Source: Xanthomonas sp. 3793 (lineage in GTDB: Bacteria; Pseudomonadota; Gammaproteobacteria; Xanthomonadales; Xanthomonadaceae). Taken from it: a stretch of DNA of 64,000 nucleotides. The DNA is taken from contig NZ_JANTYU010000003.1 in the NCBI RefSeq assembly GCF_024806835.1, positions 602,667-666,666 on the forward strand, written 5' to 3'. Of this stretch, positions 29,282 to 37,546 are shown piece by piece (the stretch's first letter is position 1; each line of letters opens with the position of its first letter). The position numbers and the translations under genes are program-made. Under the pieces are notes generated by a model, which searched no databases, was not told where the DNA came from, and saw only the letters and a list, made by a program, of their open reading frames with translations.

Positions 29282-30595
29282 TTAGTCAGCCGGGCCAGAA
29301 GTCGGTGCCTTGAACCCTGCACGCAATCCGGACCAGCATTGCTGATAGTCGCCTTGCCGGTGGCTGGCCTGTAGCGCCTGCTGGGTGGGCCGCAATACCG
29401 CTCGGGTTTCGAACATGAAGGCCATGGTCTCGGCGATCACGTCGGGACGCGACAGGTCCGCCTGCGAGGCCTTGTCGAAGGTCGCCGCATCCGGGCCGTG
29501 CCCGCTCATGCAGTTGTGCAGCGACGCCCCGCCCGGCGCGAAGCCTTCGGCCTTTGCGTCGTAGACGCCATGCACCAGGCCCATGAACTCGCTGGCCACA
29601 TTGCGGTGGAACCACGGCGGGCGAAAGGTGTGCTGCGCCACCAGCCAGCGTGGCGGAAAGATCGCAAAATCCATGTTGGCCGTGCCGTGCGTGTCGCTGG
29701 GCGAGGTCAGCACGGTGAAGATGCTCGGATCGGGATGATCGAAACTGATCGAGCCGATGGTGTTGAAGCGGCGCAGATCGTAGCGATACGGCGCGTAATT
29801 GCCATGCCAGGCCACCACATCCAGCGGCGAATGACCGATGTCCGCACGCCATAGATGACCCTGGAATTTCGCCACCAGTTCGAACGCGCCTTCGCGCTGT
29901 TCGAAGGCGGCATGTGGCGTTTCGAAATCACGCGCATTGGCCAGCCCGTTGGAGCCGATCGGCCCCAGGTCGGGCAGGCGCAACAAGCCACCGAAGTTCT
30001 CGCAGACATAGCCGCGGGCCGTGTCATCGAGCAGCTCGACGCGCAAGCGCACGCCGCGCGGAATCACCCCAATCCGCTGCGGCTCCAGCTCCAGCACGCC
30101 GAGCTCGGTGTGCACCCGCAGACGGCCCTGCTGCGGCACCAGCAACAACTCGCCATCGGCGTCATAGAAGAAGCGATCGTGCATGGAGGCATTGGCCGCA
30201 TACAGATGCACGGCCACGCCGGTCATCGCCTCCGGGCTGCCATTGCCGGCCATGGTGTATAGACCATCGACGAAATCGGTAGGCGTAGCCGGCAACGGCA
30301 GTGGACTCCAGCGCATCTGGTCTGGCGGTACCGGGCCGCTGCCGAAGTCGTTGTGGAACTGCGACTGCTCGATCAAGGAGAAGCTGCCATGCACGGCGGC
30401 CGGGCGAATGCGGTATAGCCAACTGCGCCGGTTCTCGCCGCGTGGCGCGGTGAAGGCGGTGCCCGACAGCTGCTCGGCATATAGCCCGTGCGCCACACGC
30501 TGCGGCGAGTTCTGCCCGACCGGCAGGCTGCCTGGCACCGCCTCGGTTGCGAACTCGTTGCCGAAGCCGGTCATGTAGTGCTCGTTGTTATGCAT
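29282..30595 (-). CDS. hmgA: homogentisate 1,2-dioxygenase
   Basis: A 437-residue iron dioxygenase that opens homogentisate to maleylacetoacetate in tyrosine/phenylalanine degradation. The N-terminus [26 protein letters not shown] and the iron-binding stretch [37 protein letters not shown] (His, Glu and His ligands) are diagnostic; the length is normal. Loss usually gives brown pyomelanin. It is separated from hpd by the DUF559 cassette and repeats, so the two are not an obvious operon. Confidence 0.96.
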   Translation of the reverse strand: MHNNEHYMTGFGNEFATEAVPGSLPVGQNSPQRVAHGLYAEQLSGTAFTAPRGENRRSWLYRIRPAAVHGSFSLIEQSQFHNDFGSGPVPPDQMRWSPLPLPATPTDFVDGLYTMAGNGSPEAMTGVAVHLYAANASMHDRFFYDADGELLLVPQQGRLRVHTELGVLELEPQRIGVIPRGVRLRVELLDDTARGYVCENFGGLLRLPDLGPIGSNGLANARDFETPHAAFEQREGAFELVAKFQGHLWRADIGHSPLDVVAWHGNYAPYRYDLRRFNTIGSISFDHPDPSIFTVLTSPSDTHGTANMDFAIFPPRWLVAQHTFRPPWFHRNVASEFMGLVHGVYDAKAEGFAPGGASLHNCMSGHGPDAATFDKASQADLSRPDVIAETMAFMFETRAVLRPTQQALQASHRQGDYQQCWSGLRAGFKAPTSGPAD

Positions 30596-30697
30596 GGCAT
30601 GCGTCCGGATTTTGGCCCTCCCTCCCCGGATGCAGAAGGTTGGGATTGAGTTGAATCAGGCCGCTTTCCTACCGAAGAAGAGCTGAGGCCTGGCGGA

Positions 30698-31090
30698 TTA
30701 AGCCCCTCTCCCCGCGGGAGAGGGGTTGGGGTGAGGGTACGGCGTAGCGACCACCTTGAAGATCATCTCGACCACCGCATCCAGCGAAAGCAACACATCG
30801 TTGTTCCAGAACCGCAGCACTCTCCAACCCTTCGATTGCAGCCACCGCGTTCTTGCCTGATCGCTGGATGTCTGATGCTGCGAGCCATCCAGTTCAACAA
30901 TCAACGCCGCATCAATACAACAAAAATCTGCGATGTAAGGCGGAATCGGATGCTGACGCCTGAACTTGAAACCTTGTAGCTGATTGCTGCGGAGACAGCG
31001 CCAAAGTGCGCGCTCTGCTTCTGTCATCCCTGTCCGTGACGCACGCGCGTTGGTGAGCGCAACCGTGGGTAATGGCGGTTTGATTTTCAT
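30698..31090 (-). CDS. DUF559 (Vsr-like) endonuclease-domain protein
   Basis: A 130-residue protein of the restriction-endonuclease-like fold: RALWRCLRSNQLQGFKFRRQHPIPPYIADFCC, LIVELDGSQH (the catalytic Asp..Glu-x-Asp type core) and WLQSKGWRVLRFWNNDVL. DUF559 proteins are predicted nucleases of unknown role. The last ~14 codons (PYPHPNPSPAGRGA) are translated from the intergenic repeat at 30700-30742, so the gene ends inside a repeat; a matching inverted copy begins 7 bases upstream of its ATG. That makes it look like a repeat-bounded cassette. Confidence 0.83.
   Translation of the reverse strand: MKIKPPLPTVALTNARASRTGMTEAERALWRCLRSNQLQGFKFRRQHPIPPYIADFCCIDAALIVELDGSQHQTSSDQARTRWLQSKGWRVLRFWNNDVLLSLDAVVEMIFKVVATPYPHPNPSPAGRGA
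30700..30742. repeat. intergenic repeat, left border of the DUF559 cassette
   Basis: Contains CCCCTCTCCC/GGGAGAGGGG followed by 21 bases (30722-30742) that are perfectly inverted at 31098-31118. It overlaps the DUF559 3' coding end. Confidence 0.85.
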
Positions 31091-31097
31091 CGCTCCA

Positions 31098-31216
31098 CCG
31101 TACCCTCACCCCAACCCCCGCTCCGCGCCCCGGCCCGCGCTTGCGGCGCGGGCGCTCCAAGGCACGCGCCCCAGGGGCGCGCAAGGTTGACTTCTCGTCC
31201 CGTGGAGAGAGGGGCT
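31098..31216. repeat. long-form intergenic repeat, right border of the DUF559 cassette
   Basis: Begins with the 21-base inverted partner of 30722-30742 and continues with GC-rich palindromes (CCGCGC.., GCGCCCCAGGGGCGC) to GAGAGAGGGGCTTT. The same layout recurs at 35838-35943. Confidence 0.8.
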
Positions 31217-31331
31217 TTAACTGCGTGAGCTCTTACTGGTTTGTCTTGTCAGACAACCGTGTCCTGATGATGTGGCGCTTGAACGTATTGCCTTCGGCAA
31301 ATCCCGAACAGCGAATTCCCAATCCCCGCCC

Positions 31332-32447
31332 TCAAAGCACCCCACGCTTGATCTGATCGCGTTCGATGCTTTCGAACAATGCCTGGAAATTGCCCTCGCC
31401 GAAGCCTTCGTTGCCCTTGCGCTGAATGATCTCGAAGAAGATCGGGCCGATGCAGTTGGTGGTGAAGATCTGCAGCAGCTTGCGTTGCTTGGTGTCCACA
31501 TCCGCATCGATCAGGATCTTGTTGCGGCGCAGGCGCTCGACATCTTCGCCGTGGTCGGGAATGCGCAGATCCACCACATCGAAGTAGGTGTCCGGCGTAT
31601 CCAGGAACGTCACCCCGGCCTCGCGCATCTTTTCCACGCTGGCGTAGATGTCGTCGGTGAAACAGGCGATGTGCTGGATGCCTTCGCCCTGATAGGCGTC
31701 CAGATACTCGTTGATCTGGCTCTTGGGGTCGGACGACTCGTTGAGCGGAATGCGCACGATGCCGTCCGGCGCGGTCATCGCCTTGGACACCAGGCCGGTC
31801 TTGGCGCCCTTGATGTCGAAGTAGCGGATCTCGCGGAAGTTGAACAGGCGTTCGTAATAGTCCGACCAGCGCTGCATGTTGCCGAAATACAGGTTGTGCG
31901 TGAGATGGTCGATGAAGGTCAGGCCGAAGCCGCTCGGCTGCTGGTCGGCGCCTTCGATCGGTTCGAAGTCGGCGTCGTAGATGCTGCCGGCATCGCCGTA
32001 GCGGTCCACCAGATACAGCATGCAATCGCCGATGCCCTTGACCACCGGTGCGGGCACCGCGCGCGTCTGGGGCTTGTTCTGCACCGCTTCGCCGCCATTG
32101 CCCAGCACCGTCTGCAGCACGGTGTCGGCCGGGGTACGGAAGCGGATCGCAAACCCGCAGGCGCAGGGGCCGTGCGCGGCGGCAAAGTCGGCGGCAAACG
32201 AATCGGGCTCTTCATTGAGCAGGAAATTGACCCCACCCTGGCGATAGACGGTAATGGCGCGGCTACGGTGGCGCAGCACCGCGCTGAAGCCCATCTTGCG
32301 GAAATAGTCGTGCAGTTGCGCGGCCTGGCCGGCGGGCGCGGCGAATTCGACGAACTCGAAGCCGTCGATGCCCATCGGATTGTCGAAGGTGGTGACCTGC
32401 ATCCCCGGGTCGGGGCGGGCTACAGTGCTGTTCGGTTGTGCGCTCAT
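31332..32447 (-). CDS. hpd: 4-hydroxyphenylpyruvate dioxygenase
   Basis: A 371-residue non-haem iron dioxygenase with two VOC domains that makes homogentisate from 4-hydroxyphenylpyruvate. Iron ligands are in the C-terminal half: FIDHLTHNL, GIQHIACFTDD and the Glu in GPIFFEIIQRKG. FQALFESIERDQIKRGVL is the usual C-terminus. Divergent from a MarR-type regulator, with a 122-bp shared control region. Confidence 0.96.
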   Translation of the reverse strand: MSAQPNSTVARPDPGMQVTTFDNPMGIDGFEFVEFAAPAGQAAQLHDYFRKMGFSAVLRHRSRAITVYRQGGVNFLLNEEPDSFAADFAAAHGPCACGFAIRFRTPADTVLQTVLGNGGEAVQNKPQTRAVPAPVVKGIGDCMLYLVDRYGDAGSIYDADFEPIEGADQQPSGFGLTFIDHLTHNLYFGNMQRWSDYYERLFNFREIRYFDIKGAKTGLVSKAMTAPDGIVRIPLNESSDPKSQINEYLDAYQGEGIQHIACFTDDIYASVEKMREAGVTFLDTPDTYFDVVDLRIPDHGEDVERLRRNKILIDADVDTKQRKLLQIFTTNCIGPIFFEIIQRKGNEGFGEGNFQALFESIERDQIKRGVL

Positions 32448-32527
32448 CGTCGTTTCTCCACGCTAGGCGGCCCGCAGGGCTATGCGGGGTGGCAGAAGAC
32501 CCGCGAGAATGCGCAGGCCACCCCTCG

Positions 32528-32541
32528 TTTGTAGTTGCAAA
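32528..32541. promoter_or_regulatory. possible MarR operator between hpd and its regulator
   Basis: TTTGTAGTTGCAAA is an imperfect palindrome (five of seven pairs) placed about 30 bases before the regulator's ATG, in the shared region. MarR proteins typically bind 16-20-bp palindromes here. Confidence 0.3.
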
Positions 32542-32569
32542 TGAAACCAAAATCAAGACACAGTGCAAC

Positions 32570-33058
32570 ATGAGCGATCACGACACCTCCAATGCGCCGC
32601 AACACCCCGTGCTGCTCAACCTCGAGCAGTTCCTGCCGTATCGCCTCAGCGTGCTGTCCAACCGCATCAGCGCCAACATCGCCAAGGTCTACGGCGACCG
32701 CTACGGCATGGCCATTCCCGAGTGGCGGGTGATCACCATCCTGGCGCTGTATCCGGGTTCTTCGGCCAGTGAGGTCTCCGACCGCACCGCGATGGACAAA
32801 GTTGCAGTGAGTCGCGCGGTGGCGCGCCTGCTGGAACGTGGCTTCATCCGCCGCGAGACCCATGGCGACGACCGCCGCCGCTCGATGCTGGCGCTGTCGC
32901 CGGCCGGACGCCAGGTGTACGAAACCGTCGCACCGCTGGTCAACGAGATGGAACAACGGCTGATGTCGGTGTTCAGTGACGAGGAACAGCAATTGCTGGA
33001 ACGGTTGATCGACCGGCTGGCCAAGGATGGGCTACCGCGCATGGCGGGCAAGGACTGA
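32570..33058 (+). CDS. MarR-family transcriptional regulator
   Basis: A 162-residue winged-helix regulator: IPEWRVITILALYPGSSASEVSDRTAMDKVAVSRAVARLLERGFIRRETHGDDRRRSMLALSPAGRQVYE spans the DNA-binding helix pair and the wing (DDRRR). By position it probably controls hpd and itself, in response to an aromatic intermediate; that is inference. The ATG at 32570 follows directly on the divergent promoter region. No strong Shine-Dalgarno is seen. Confidence 0.9.
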   Translation: MSDHDTSNAPQHPVLLNLEQFLPYRLSVLSNRISANIAKVYGDRYGMAIPEWRVITILALYPGSSASEVSDRTAMDKVAVSRAVARLLERGFIRRETHGDDRRRSMLALSPAGRQVYETVAPLVNEMEQRLMSVFSDEEQQLLERLIDRLAKDGLPRMAGKD

Positions 33059-33261
33059 GCTTGGCTCTGCAGTGCGATCCGATGGCGTTCGTGCGGCACT
33101 GCGCTGGCTGATGTCGACCCCGCTGGGGGGTTACGCAATCGCTGCGGGAACTGTGTTGTTGCAGGCAGCACTGCCAAAGCCGCTCACATCGCCCGGCATC
33201 GCATGCAGTGCCCATGTGCGTCTGCGCGCCCGTCAGACACCGCACCTGGACTGACGCACAC

Positions 33262-33293
33262 AAAAAAACCCCGCAGCAATGCGGGGTTTTTTT
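33262..33293. terminator. bidirectional intrinsic terminator
   Basis: The stem CCCCGCA/TGCGGGG with loop GCAA is flanked by seven A and seven T, so it can end transcripts from both the MarR gene and the convergent thioredoxin-like gene. Confidence 0.88.
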
Positions 33294-33314
33294 GTACAAC
33301 GCGCTCGCAGCGCA

Positions 33315-33905
33315 TCAGGCTTCCGGCGGCGCCCATTGCTTGAGGAAATCGAACAGCTTCTTGCGATCGAAGCCTTCGCCCTTGCGCAGCTCCGGGCTGG
33401 TCTGGGTGGTCAGCAGCTTGCCGTCGTTGTCCAGCACCAGCAGCGACGGGTAGTCGTTGAGCTGGGCGAACTGCGACAGGAACGTGGCGTTTTCGTTGGC
33501 CGCATCGCGATTGACCTTGACTACCACAAAGTGCGCATCGCGGAAGCTGCGCAGCTCGGCGTCGCCGCCCATCAGCTCGTCCAGCGCCTTGCACGGCTCG
33601 CAGGCGGCATTGCCAACATTGAGCACGATGCGCTTGCCACCGCGCTTGGCCTCCACCTTGGCCGTTTCCAGATCGGCAGCCGGATCGCGCGACGGGTCGT
33701 ACTGCGCATTGAGCGCGGCCGCTGCCGCGATATCGGCAGCAGTCGGCGTATTGCCCGAGGACACCGGCTGGCTGGGGTCGGCACTGGGTGGCTTCTGCAT
33801 CGACGTATCCAGCGGCCGTGGCGCCTCCTGTTGCTCGGCGTGTTGCCCGCAGGCGCTCAACAGGCCGGCCAGCAGCAGGCCACAGACAATGGGGTTGCTC
33901 GGCAT
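33315..33905 (-). CDS. thioredoxin-fold lipoprotein
   Basis: A 196-residue protein: lipoprotein signal MPSNPIVCGLLLAGLLSAC, a Gln/Pro/Ser-rich tether (~20-65) and a thioredoxin-like domain with the redox pair C-E-P-C (NVGNAACEPCKALDELM). The cis-Pro loop is DYPSLLVLDNDGK. Likely a membrane-anchored periplasmic thiol reductant or chaperone. It starts 11 bases after the POT transporter stop on the same strand, so it is probably cotranscribed with it. Confidence 0.85.
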   Translation of the reverse strand: MPSNPIVCGLLLAGLLSACGQHAEQQEAPRPLDTSMQKPPSADPSQPVSSGNTPTAADIAAAAALNAQYDPSRDPAADLETAKVEAKRGGKRIVLNVGNAACEPCKALDELMGGDAELRSFRDAHFVVVKVNRDAANENATFLSQFAQLNDYPSLLVLDNDGKLLTTQTSPELRKGEGFDRKKLFDFLKQWAPPEA

Positions 33906-33916
33906 CGCTTTTCTCC

Positions 33917-35437
33917 TCACTTCACACCATGCATCAGTTTGTTGATCAGCGGCGCGATCAGGAACAGCAGCGCACCGGCGCCTACCAGCGCCCAAAACCC
34001 GAAGGTATACCCGCCCAGCGCCGAGGACACGCTCATGCCTTCGCTTCCGCTGACATGGCCGGCAAAGATACCCGACAGGTTGTTACCGATGCCGGTGGAC
34101 AAGAACCAGCCACCCATGCCGAAACCGACCAGGCGCACCGGTGCCAGCTTGGTCACCATCGACAACCCGATCGGCGACAGGCACAGCTCGCCCACCGACT
34201 GGATGACGTAGACCATGAACAAGGTCCAGAACGGGATCTTGCCGGCGTCGTTGACCAGGCTGGACAAGGCAAACATCAGCAGCAGGAAGGCCAGGCCGTT
34301 GAACAGCAGGCCCAGGCCGAACTTGCGCGGAATCGACGGATTGAAGCGGCCGGACTTGACCCAGATCCAGGCAATGACCGGCGCCAGCGCAATGATGGCG
34401 ATCGAGTTGACCGACTGGAACCACGCGGTCGGGAAGGTCCACTCGCCGAAATTGCGGTTGACGATGTTGTCGGCCAGGAAGGTGAACGAGCTGCCGGCCT
34501 GTTCGAAGAACATCCAGAACAACACGTTGAAGGCGAAGATGATCAGCATCGCGATCACCTTGTCGCGCTGCACCTTGCCCTCGCGGATGCCTTCGACCAG
34601 CAGCATCACCGACAGGCCGATGAACAGCACCGTCAGCACGATCTGCAGCACATCGGCACCGACGGCCAGCAGGAAATACACCACCGGAATCGCCAGTACG
34701 CAGCCGGCCAGCACCATCAGCACGCGGCCGATGCCCTGCGCGTTCGGTGCCGGCGCGCCAATGCCCTTGAGCTGGGCACGGCCGATCCAGAACCACACCA
34801 GGCTGATCAGCATGCCCGCGCCGGAGGCCATGAACACCATCTTGTACGACGGCATGGCCTGGGTGCCGAACACCTTCTCGGCCAGCAGCTGGGTCAACAC
34901 CGGCGAAATCATCGCGCCCAGGTTGATGCCCATGTAGAAGATGGTGAAGCCGCTGTCGCGGCGCGGATCGGCCACCGAATACAGCTTGCCGACCATGGTG
35001 GAGATGTTTGGCTTGAACAAGCCGTTGCCCACCACCACGGTGGCCAGGCCGATCTCGAACATGGTGTGGTCGGGAATGGCGATCAGGAACAGGCCGGTCG
35101 CCATCACTGCTGCGCCCACCAGGATCGAGCGCTGGTAACCGAGCACGCGGTCGGCCACATAACCGCCGAAGATCGCCGCCGCATATACCAGCGCCAGATA
35201 CGCGCCGTAGGTACGTCCGGCCGGTGCCTGGCCGGTGGCGTCGCCGCCAAAGAACTGCGCCACGATGTACAGCACCAGCGCCCAGCGAATGCCGTAGAAC
35301 GCAAAGCGTTCCCAGAACTCGGTCATGAACAGCATCCACAGCGGCCGGGGGTGGCCAAGCAGCGTGGGGAACTCGGGAGGCGCAGGCGGCTGCGGCGGAG
35401 TGGAAGCGGATGTCGGCGCAGTTGCGTCAACGCTCAT
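33917..35437 (-). CDS. POT-family proton-dependent oligopeptide transporter
   Basis: A 506-residue MFS transporter with about 14 predicted helices. The E-x-x-E-R-F-x-x-Y-G proton-coupling motif is at residues 40-49, and GYVADRVLGYQRSILVG (MFS loop 2-3), FTIFYMGINLGAMISPVL and SVGELCLSPIGLSMVTKLAP complete the PTR2/POT signature. It imports di- and tripeptides with protons. A proline-rich cytoplasmic N-terminus (10-30) is present. Confidence 0.94.
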   Translation of the reverse strand: MSVDATAPTSASTPPQPPAPPEFPTLLGHPRPLWMLFMTEFWERFAFYGIRWALVLYIVAQFFGGDATGQAPAGRTYGAYLALVYAAAIFGGYVADRVLGYQRSILVGAAVMATGLFLIAIPDHTMFEIGLATVVVGNGLFKPNISTMVGKLYSVADPRRDSGFTIFYMGINLGAMISPVLTQLLAEKVFGTQAMPSYKMVFMASGAGMLISLVWFWIGRAQLKGIGAPAPNAQGIGRVLMVLAGCVLAIPVVYFLLAVGADVLQIVLTVLFIGLSVMLLVEGIREGKVQRDKVIAMLIIFAFNVLFWMFFEQAGSSFTFLADNIVNRNFGEWTFPTAWFQSVNSIAIIALAPVIAWIWVKSGRFNPSIPRKFGLGLLFNGLAFLLLMFALSSLVNDAGKIPFWTLFMVYVIQSVGELCLSPIGLSMVTKLAPVRLVGFGMGGWFLSTGIGNNLSGIFAGHVSGSEGMSVSSALGGYTFGFWALVGAGALLFLIAPLINKLMHGVK

Positions 35438-35584
35438 GTGGTGTCCCTTGCGTATTCAGTAATGGCTGGGTGCCCCAGGGCGGAACCCTGGGCGACGCGC
35501 GAGGATCACTTAGACGTCATGTACGCGTCAAATTCGCCGGAGTCGACGACCTGATGACGGTGGGCGGGAAGTGACGATTTTGTC

Positions 35585-35641
35585 GGGATTGGGGATTGGG
35601 GATTGGGGATTGGGGATTGGGGATTGGGGATTGGGGATTGG
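35585..35641. repeat. tandem array of the 7-mer GGGGATT (8 units)
   Basis: Eight uninterrupted units with no spacers. It lies in the 627-base gap between the peptide transporter and kynA, which otherwise holds only palindromic repeats and no supported gene. Confidence 0.95.
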
Positions 35642-35704
35642 TTGAGTCTTGGCTGTGTTAACGGCAGACCAAGGATGAAGCTGCCGCGCACGATCGAACG
35701 TCTG

Positions 35705-35759
35705 CACCTTCTCCCTTCTCCCGTCGGGAGAAGGTGCCCGAAGGGCGGATGAGGGTGCG
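35705..35759. repeat. intergenic palindrome (CTTCTCCC..GGGAGAAGGTGCCC..GGGCGGATGAGGG)
   Basis: Same element as the one read in frame within the E2 gene near 44689-44735; a hairpin followed by the conserved GCCCGAAGGGCGGATGAGGG tail. Confidence 0.8.
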
Positions 35760-35837
35760 AAGTCGCCGGGCGGTGCCGGTTACCGATATCCCAGCATTGG
35801 CACGGTGGCTGGTCCCTGGGAATAACGCCCTTGCCCG

Positions 35838-35943
35838 TACCCTCACCCCCAAGCTGCGCGCCGCGCCCCGACCCGCACTCGCTCCAAGCCACGCGCGCCA
35901 TTAGCGCGCAAGCCGTGCCTTTCGTCCCAGGGGAGAGGGGCTT
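35838..35943. repeat. long-form intergenic repeat
   Basis: Starts TACCCTCACCCCCAA, passes through GC-rich palindromes and ends GGGGAGAGGGGCTT, as in 31098-31216. Confidence 0.75.
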
Positions 35944-36064
35944 GAGCGCGCTACGACTCACTGCATTGCCTGGCTTTCGCCGCGCTCAGCGTTGCCCTGC
36001 CCGGCTTGTCCCTCCCTAGCATGTCCCTGCTCAGCTTGGCGCGCTGCTAGGCGTGTCGCCCTGA

Positions 36065-36961
36065 TCAGTCCTTGGCAGCGTCCGCATTGCCCTGTGGCGT
36101 CCGGCCTTCCACACCCACCGACGTGCGCACATCGAACAGTTCCGGGAAGAACGTCAGCGCCAGCGCCTGCTGCAAAAATCCCACGCCGCTGGAGCCGCCG
36201 GTGCCGCGCTTGAAGCCGATCACCCGCATCACCGTGCGCATGTGGCGGAAGCGCCAGAGCTGGAACTGGGTTTCCACATCCACCAGGTCCTCGCACAGCG
36301 CATATTCGCGCCAGTAGCGGTCGGTGTTTTCGTAGATGCGCTCGAACACCGGGCGCAAGGCGTCGTCGGCGACATGCGCGGCGGTCCAGTCGCGGGTTTG
36401 ATACTGCTGCGGAATCGCGTGGCCGAAGCGCGCCAGGTAGCGCAGGAATTCTTCGTACAGGCTCGGCGCTTCGAGCACTTCGCGCAGGCGCTCCTGGCCC
36501 TGCCGGTCGTAGGCGAACACCTGCAGCATCTGCGGGTTCTTGTTGCCGAGCAGGAACTCGATGTAGCGGTATTGCAGCGACTGAAACCCCGACGAGGGGC
36601 CGAGCACATCGCGAAAGCCCATGTACTCGCTGGGCGTCAGCGTCTCCAGCACCGACCATTGCTCGGTGAGCTGGCGCAGCACCTGCTTGCTGCGCGCCAG
36701 CACCTTGCGGCACTGCCAGACCTCGTCGTTCTGCAGGTGCACCATCGCCGCGCGCAGCTCGTGCGCCAGCAGCTTGAGCCATAGCTCGGACGTCTGGTGC
36801 TGGATGATGAACAGCATCTCGTCGTGGTGCGCCGGCTCGGACAGCGGCTGCTGTGCGGACAACAACTGGTCCAGCCGCAGATAGCCGCCGTAGGTCAGCC
36901 GCCCCTCCAGGTCGGTGTGGATGCCGGGTTCCAGGTCACGCAGGTTCTTGTCGACGGGCAT
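36065..36961 (-). CDS. kynA: tryptophan 2,3-dioxygenase
   Basis: A 298-residue haem dioxygenase that converts tryptophan to N-formylkynurenine. The residues known from the X. campestris structure are all at the expected numbers: F51 and H55 in [11 protein letters not shown]117 in MGFRDVL, the haem ligand H240 in [10 protein letters not shown], and T254 in KRGTGGSSG. It stands alone here; kynurenine formamidase and kynureninase genes are not nearby. Start at [13 protein letters not shown]. Confidence 0.97.
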   Translation of the reverse strand: MPVDKNLRDLEPGIHTDLEGRLTYGGYLRLDQLLSAQQPLSEPAHHDEMLFIIQHQTSELWLKLLAHELRAAMVHLQNDEVWQCRKVLARSKQVLRQLTEQWSVLETLTPSEYMGFRDVLGPSSGFQSLQYRYIEFLLGNKNPQMLQVFAYDRQGQERLREVLEAPSLYEEFLRYLARFGHAIPQQYQTRDWTAAHVADDALRPVFERIYENTDRYWREYALCEDLVDVETQFQLWRFRHMRTVMRVIGFKRGTGGSSGVGFLQQALALTFFPELFDVRTSVGVEGRTPQGNADAAKD

Positions 36962-37003
36962 GGCAGTGCAGATGGATCGGGCCGGTCAGGGTAGCTCAGC
37001 GGC

Positions 37004-37095
37004 GGGGATTGGGGATTGGGGATTGGGGATTGGGGATTGGGGAATCGGGAATCGGGAATTGGGAATTGGGAATTGGGAATTGGGAATTGGGAATG
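37004..37095. repeat. tandem 7-mer array drifting from GGGGATT to GGGAATT
   Basis: About five GGGGATT units, two GGGAATC-type units, then about six GGGAATT units. The array lies just upstream of the kynA start on its 5' side; the remaining bases to 37546 show no supported gene. Shifting motif along the array suggests local unit expansion. Confidence 0.93.
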
Positions 37096-37546
37096 GGAGG
37101 CGGAGGCGGGAGGCGGAGGCGGAGATCGAATGTCTGGCTGCCGAGAGCGGCGCTGGAGCTGGGTCTCCGCAACGCCATCTCCAGTGTTTGCCGTAGCGTC
37201 CTGCCGTGCAGACATGTCGGCTGACTGGCGCAGTTCGGGACTTGCCTGGTGGCTGCAGCGCGGTCACCCGGGTATGCCGCTGCATCGCGCCGTTGCCGCA
37301 GCGCTCGGTTGGCTCGGTGGCCTGTTTGCTCGGATGACCTCGTTATGCCGTGGCGTACGCGACCAGTACTTCACTCTTGAAAAAACCCACCGCTTTCGGC
37401 TGGGCAGTCGCAGCCGCTGCGCCGGTGTCACCGTATCGTCAACCAAGGTCTGCAAATTCATGCAGAATCGAACGGCGCTGCCGGCCAGGGACGTGGCCGG
37501 ACCAGGGGAGCGTTTCACGTCTCAAGGATCAGGGGACTCTCATCTC

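Noticed and set aside
35585..37095. CRISPR-like repeats
   Set aside because: The 7-mers are tandem without spacers and have no cas genes near; not a CRISPR array.
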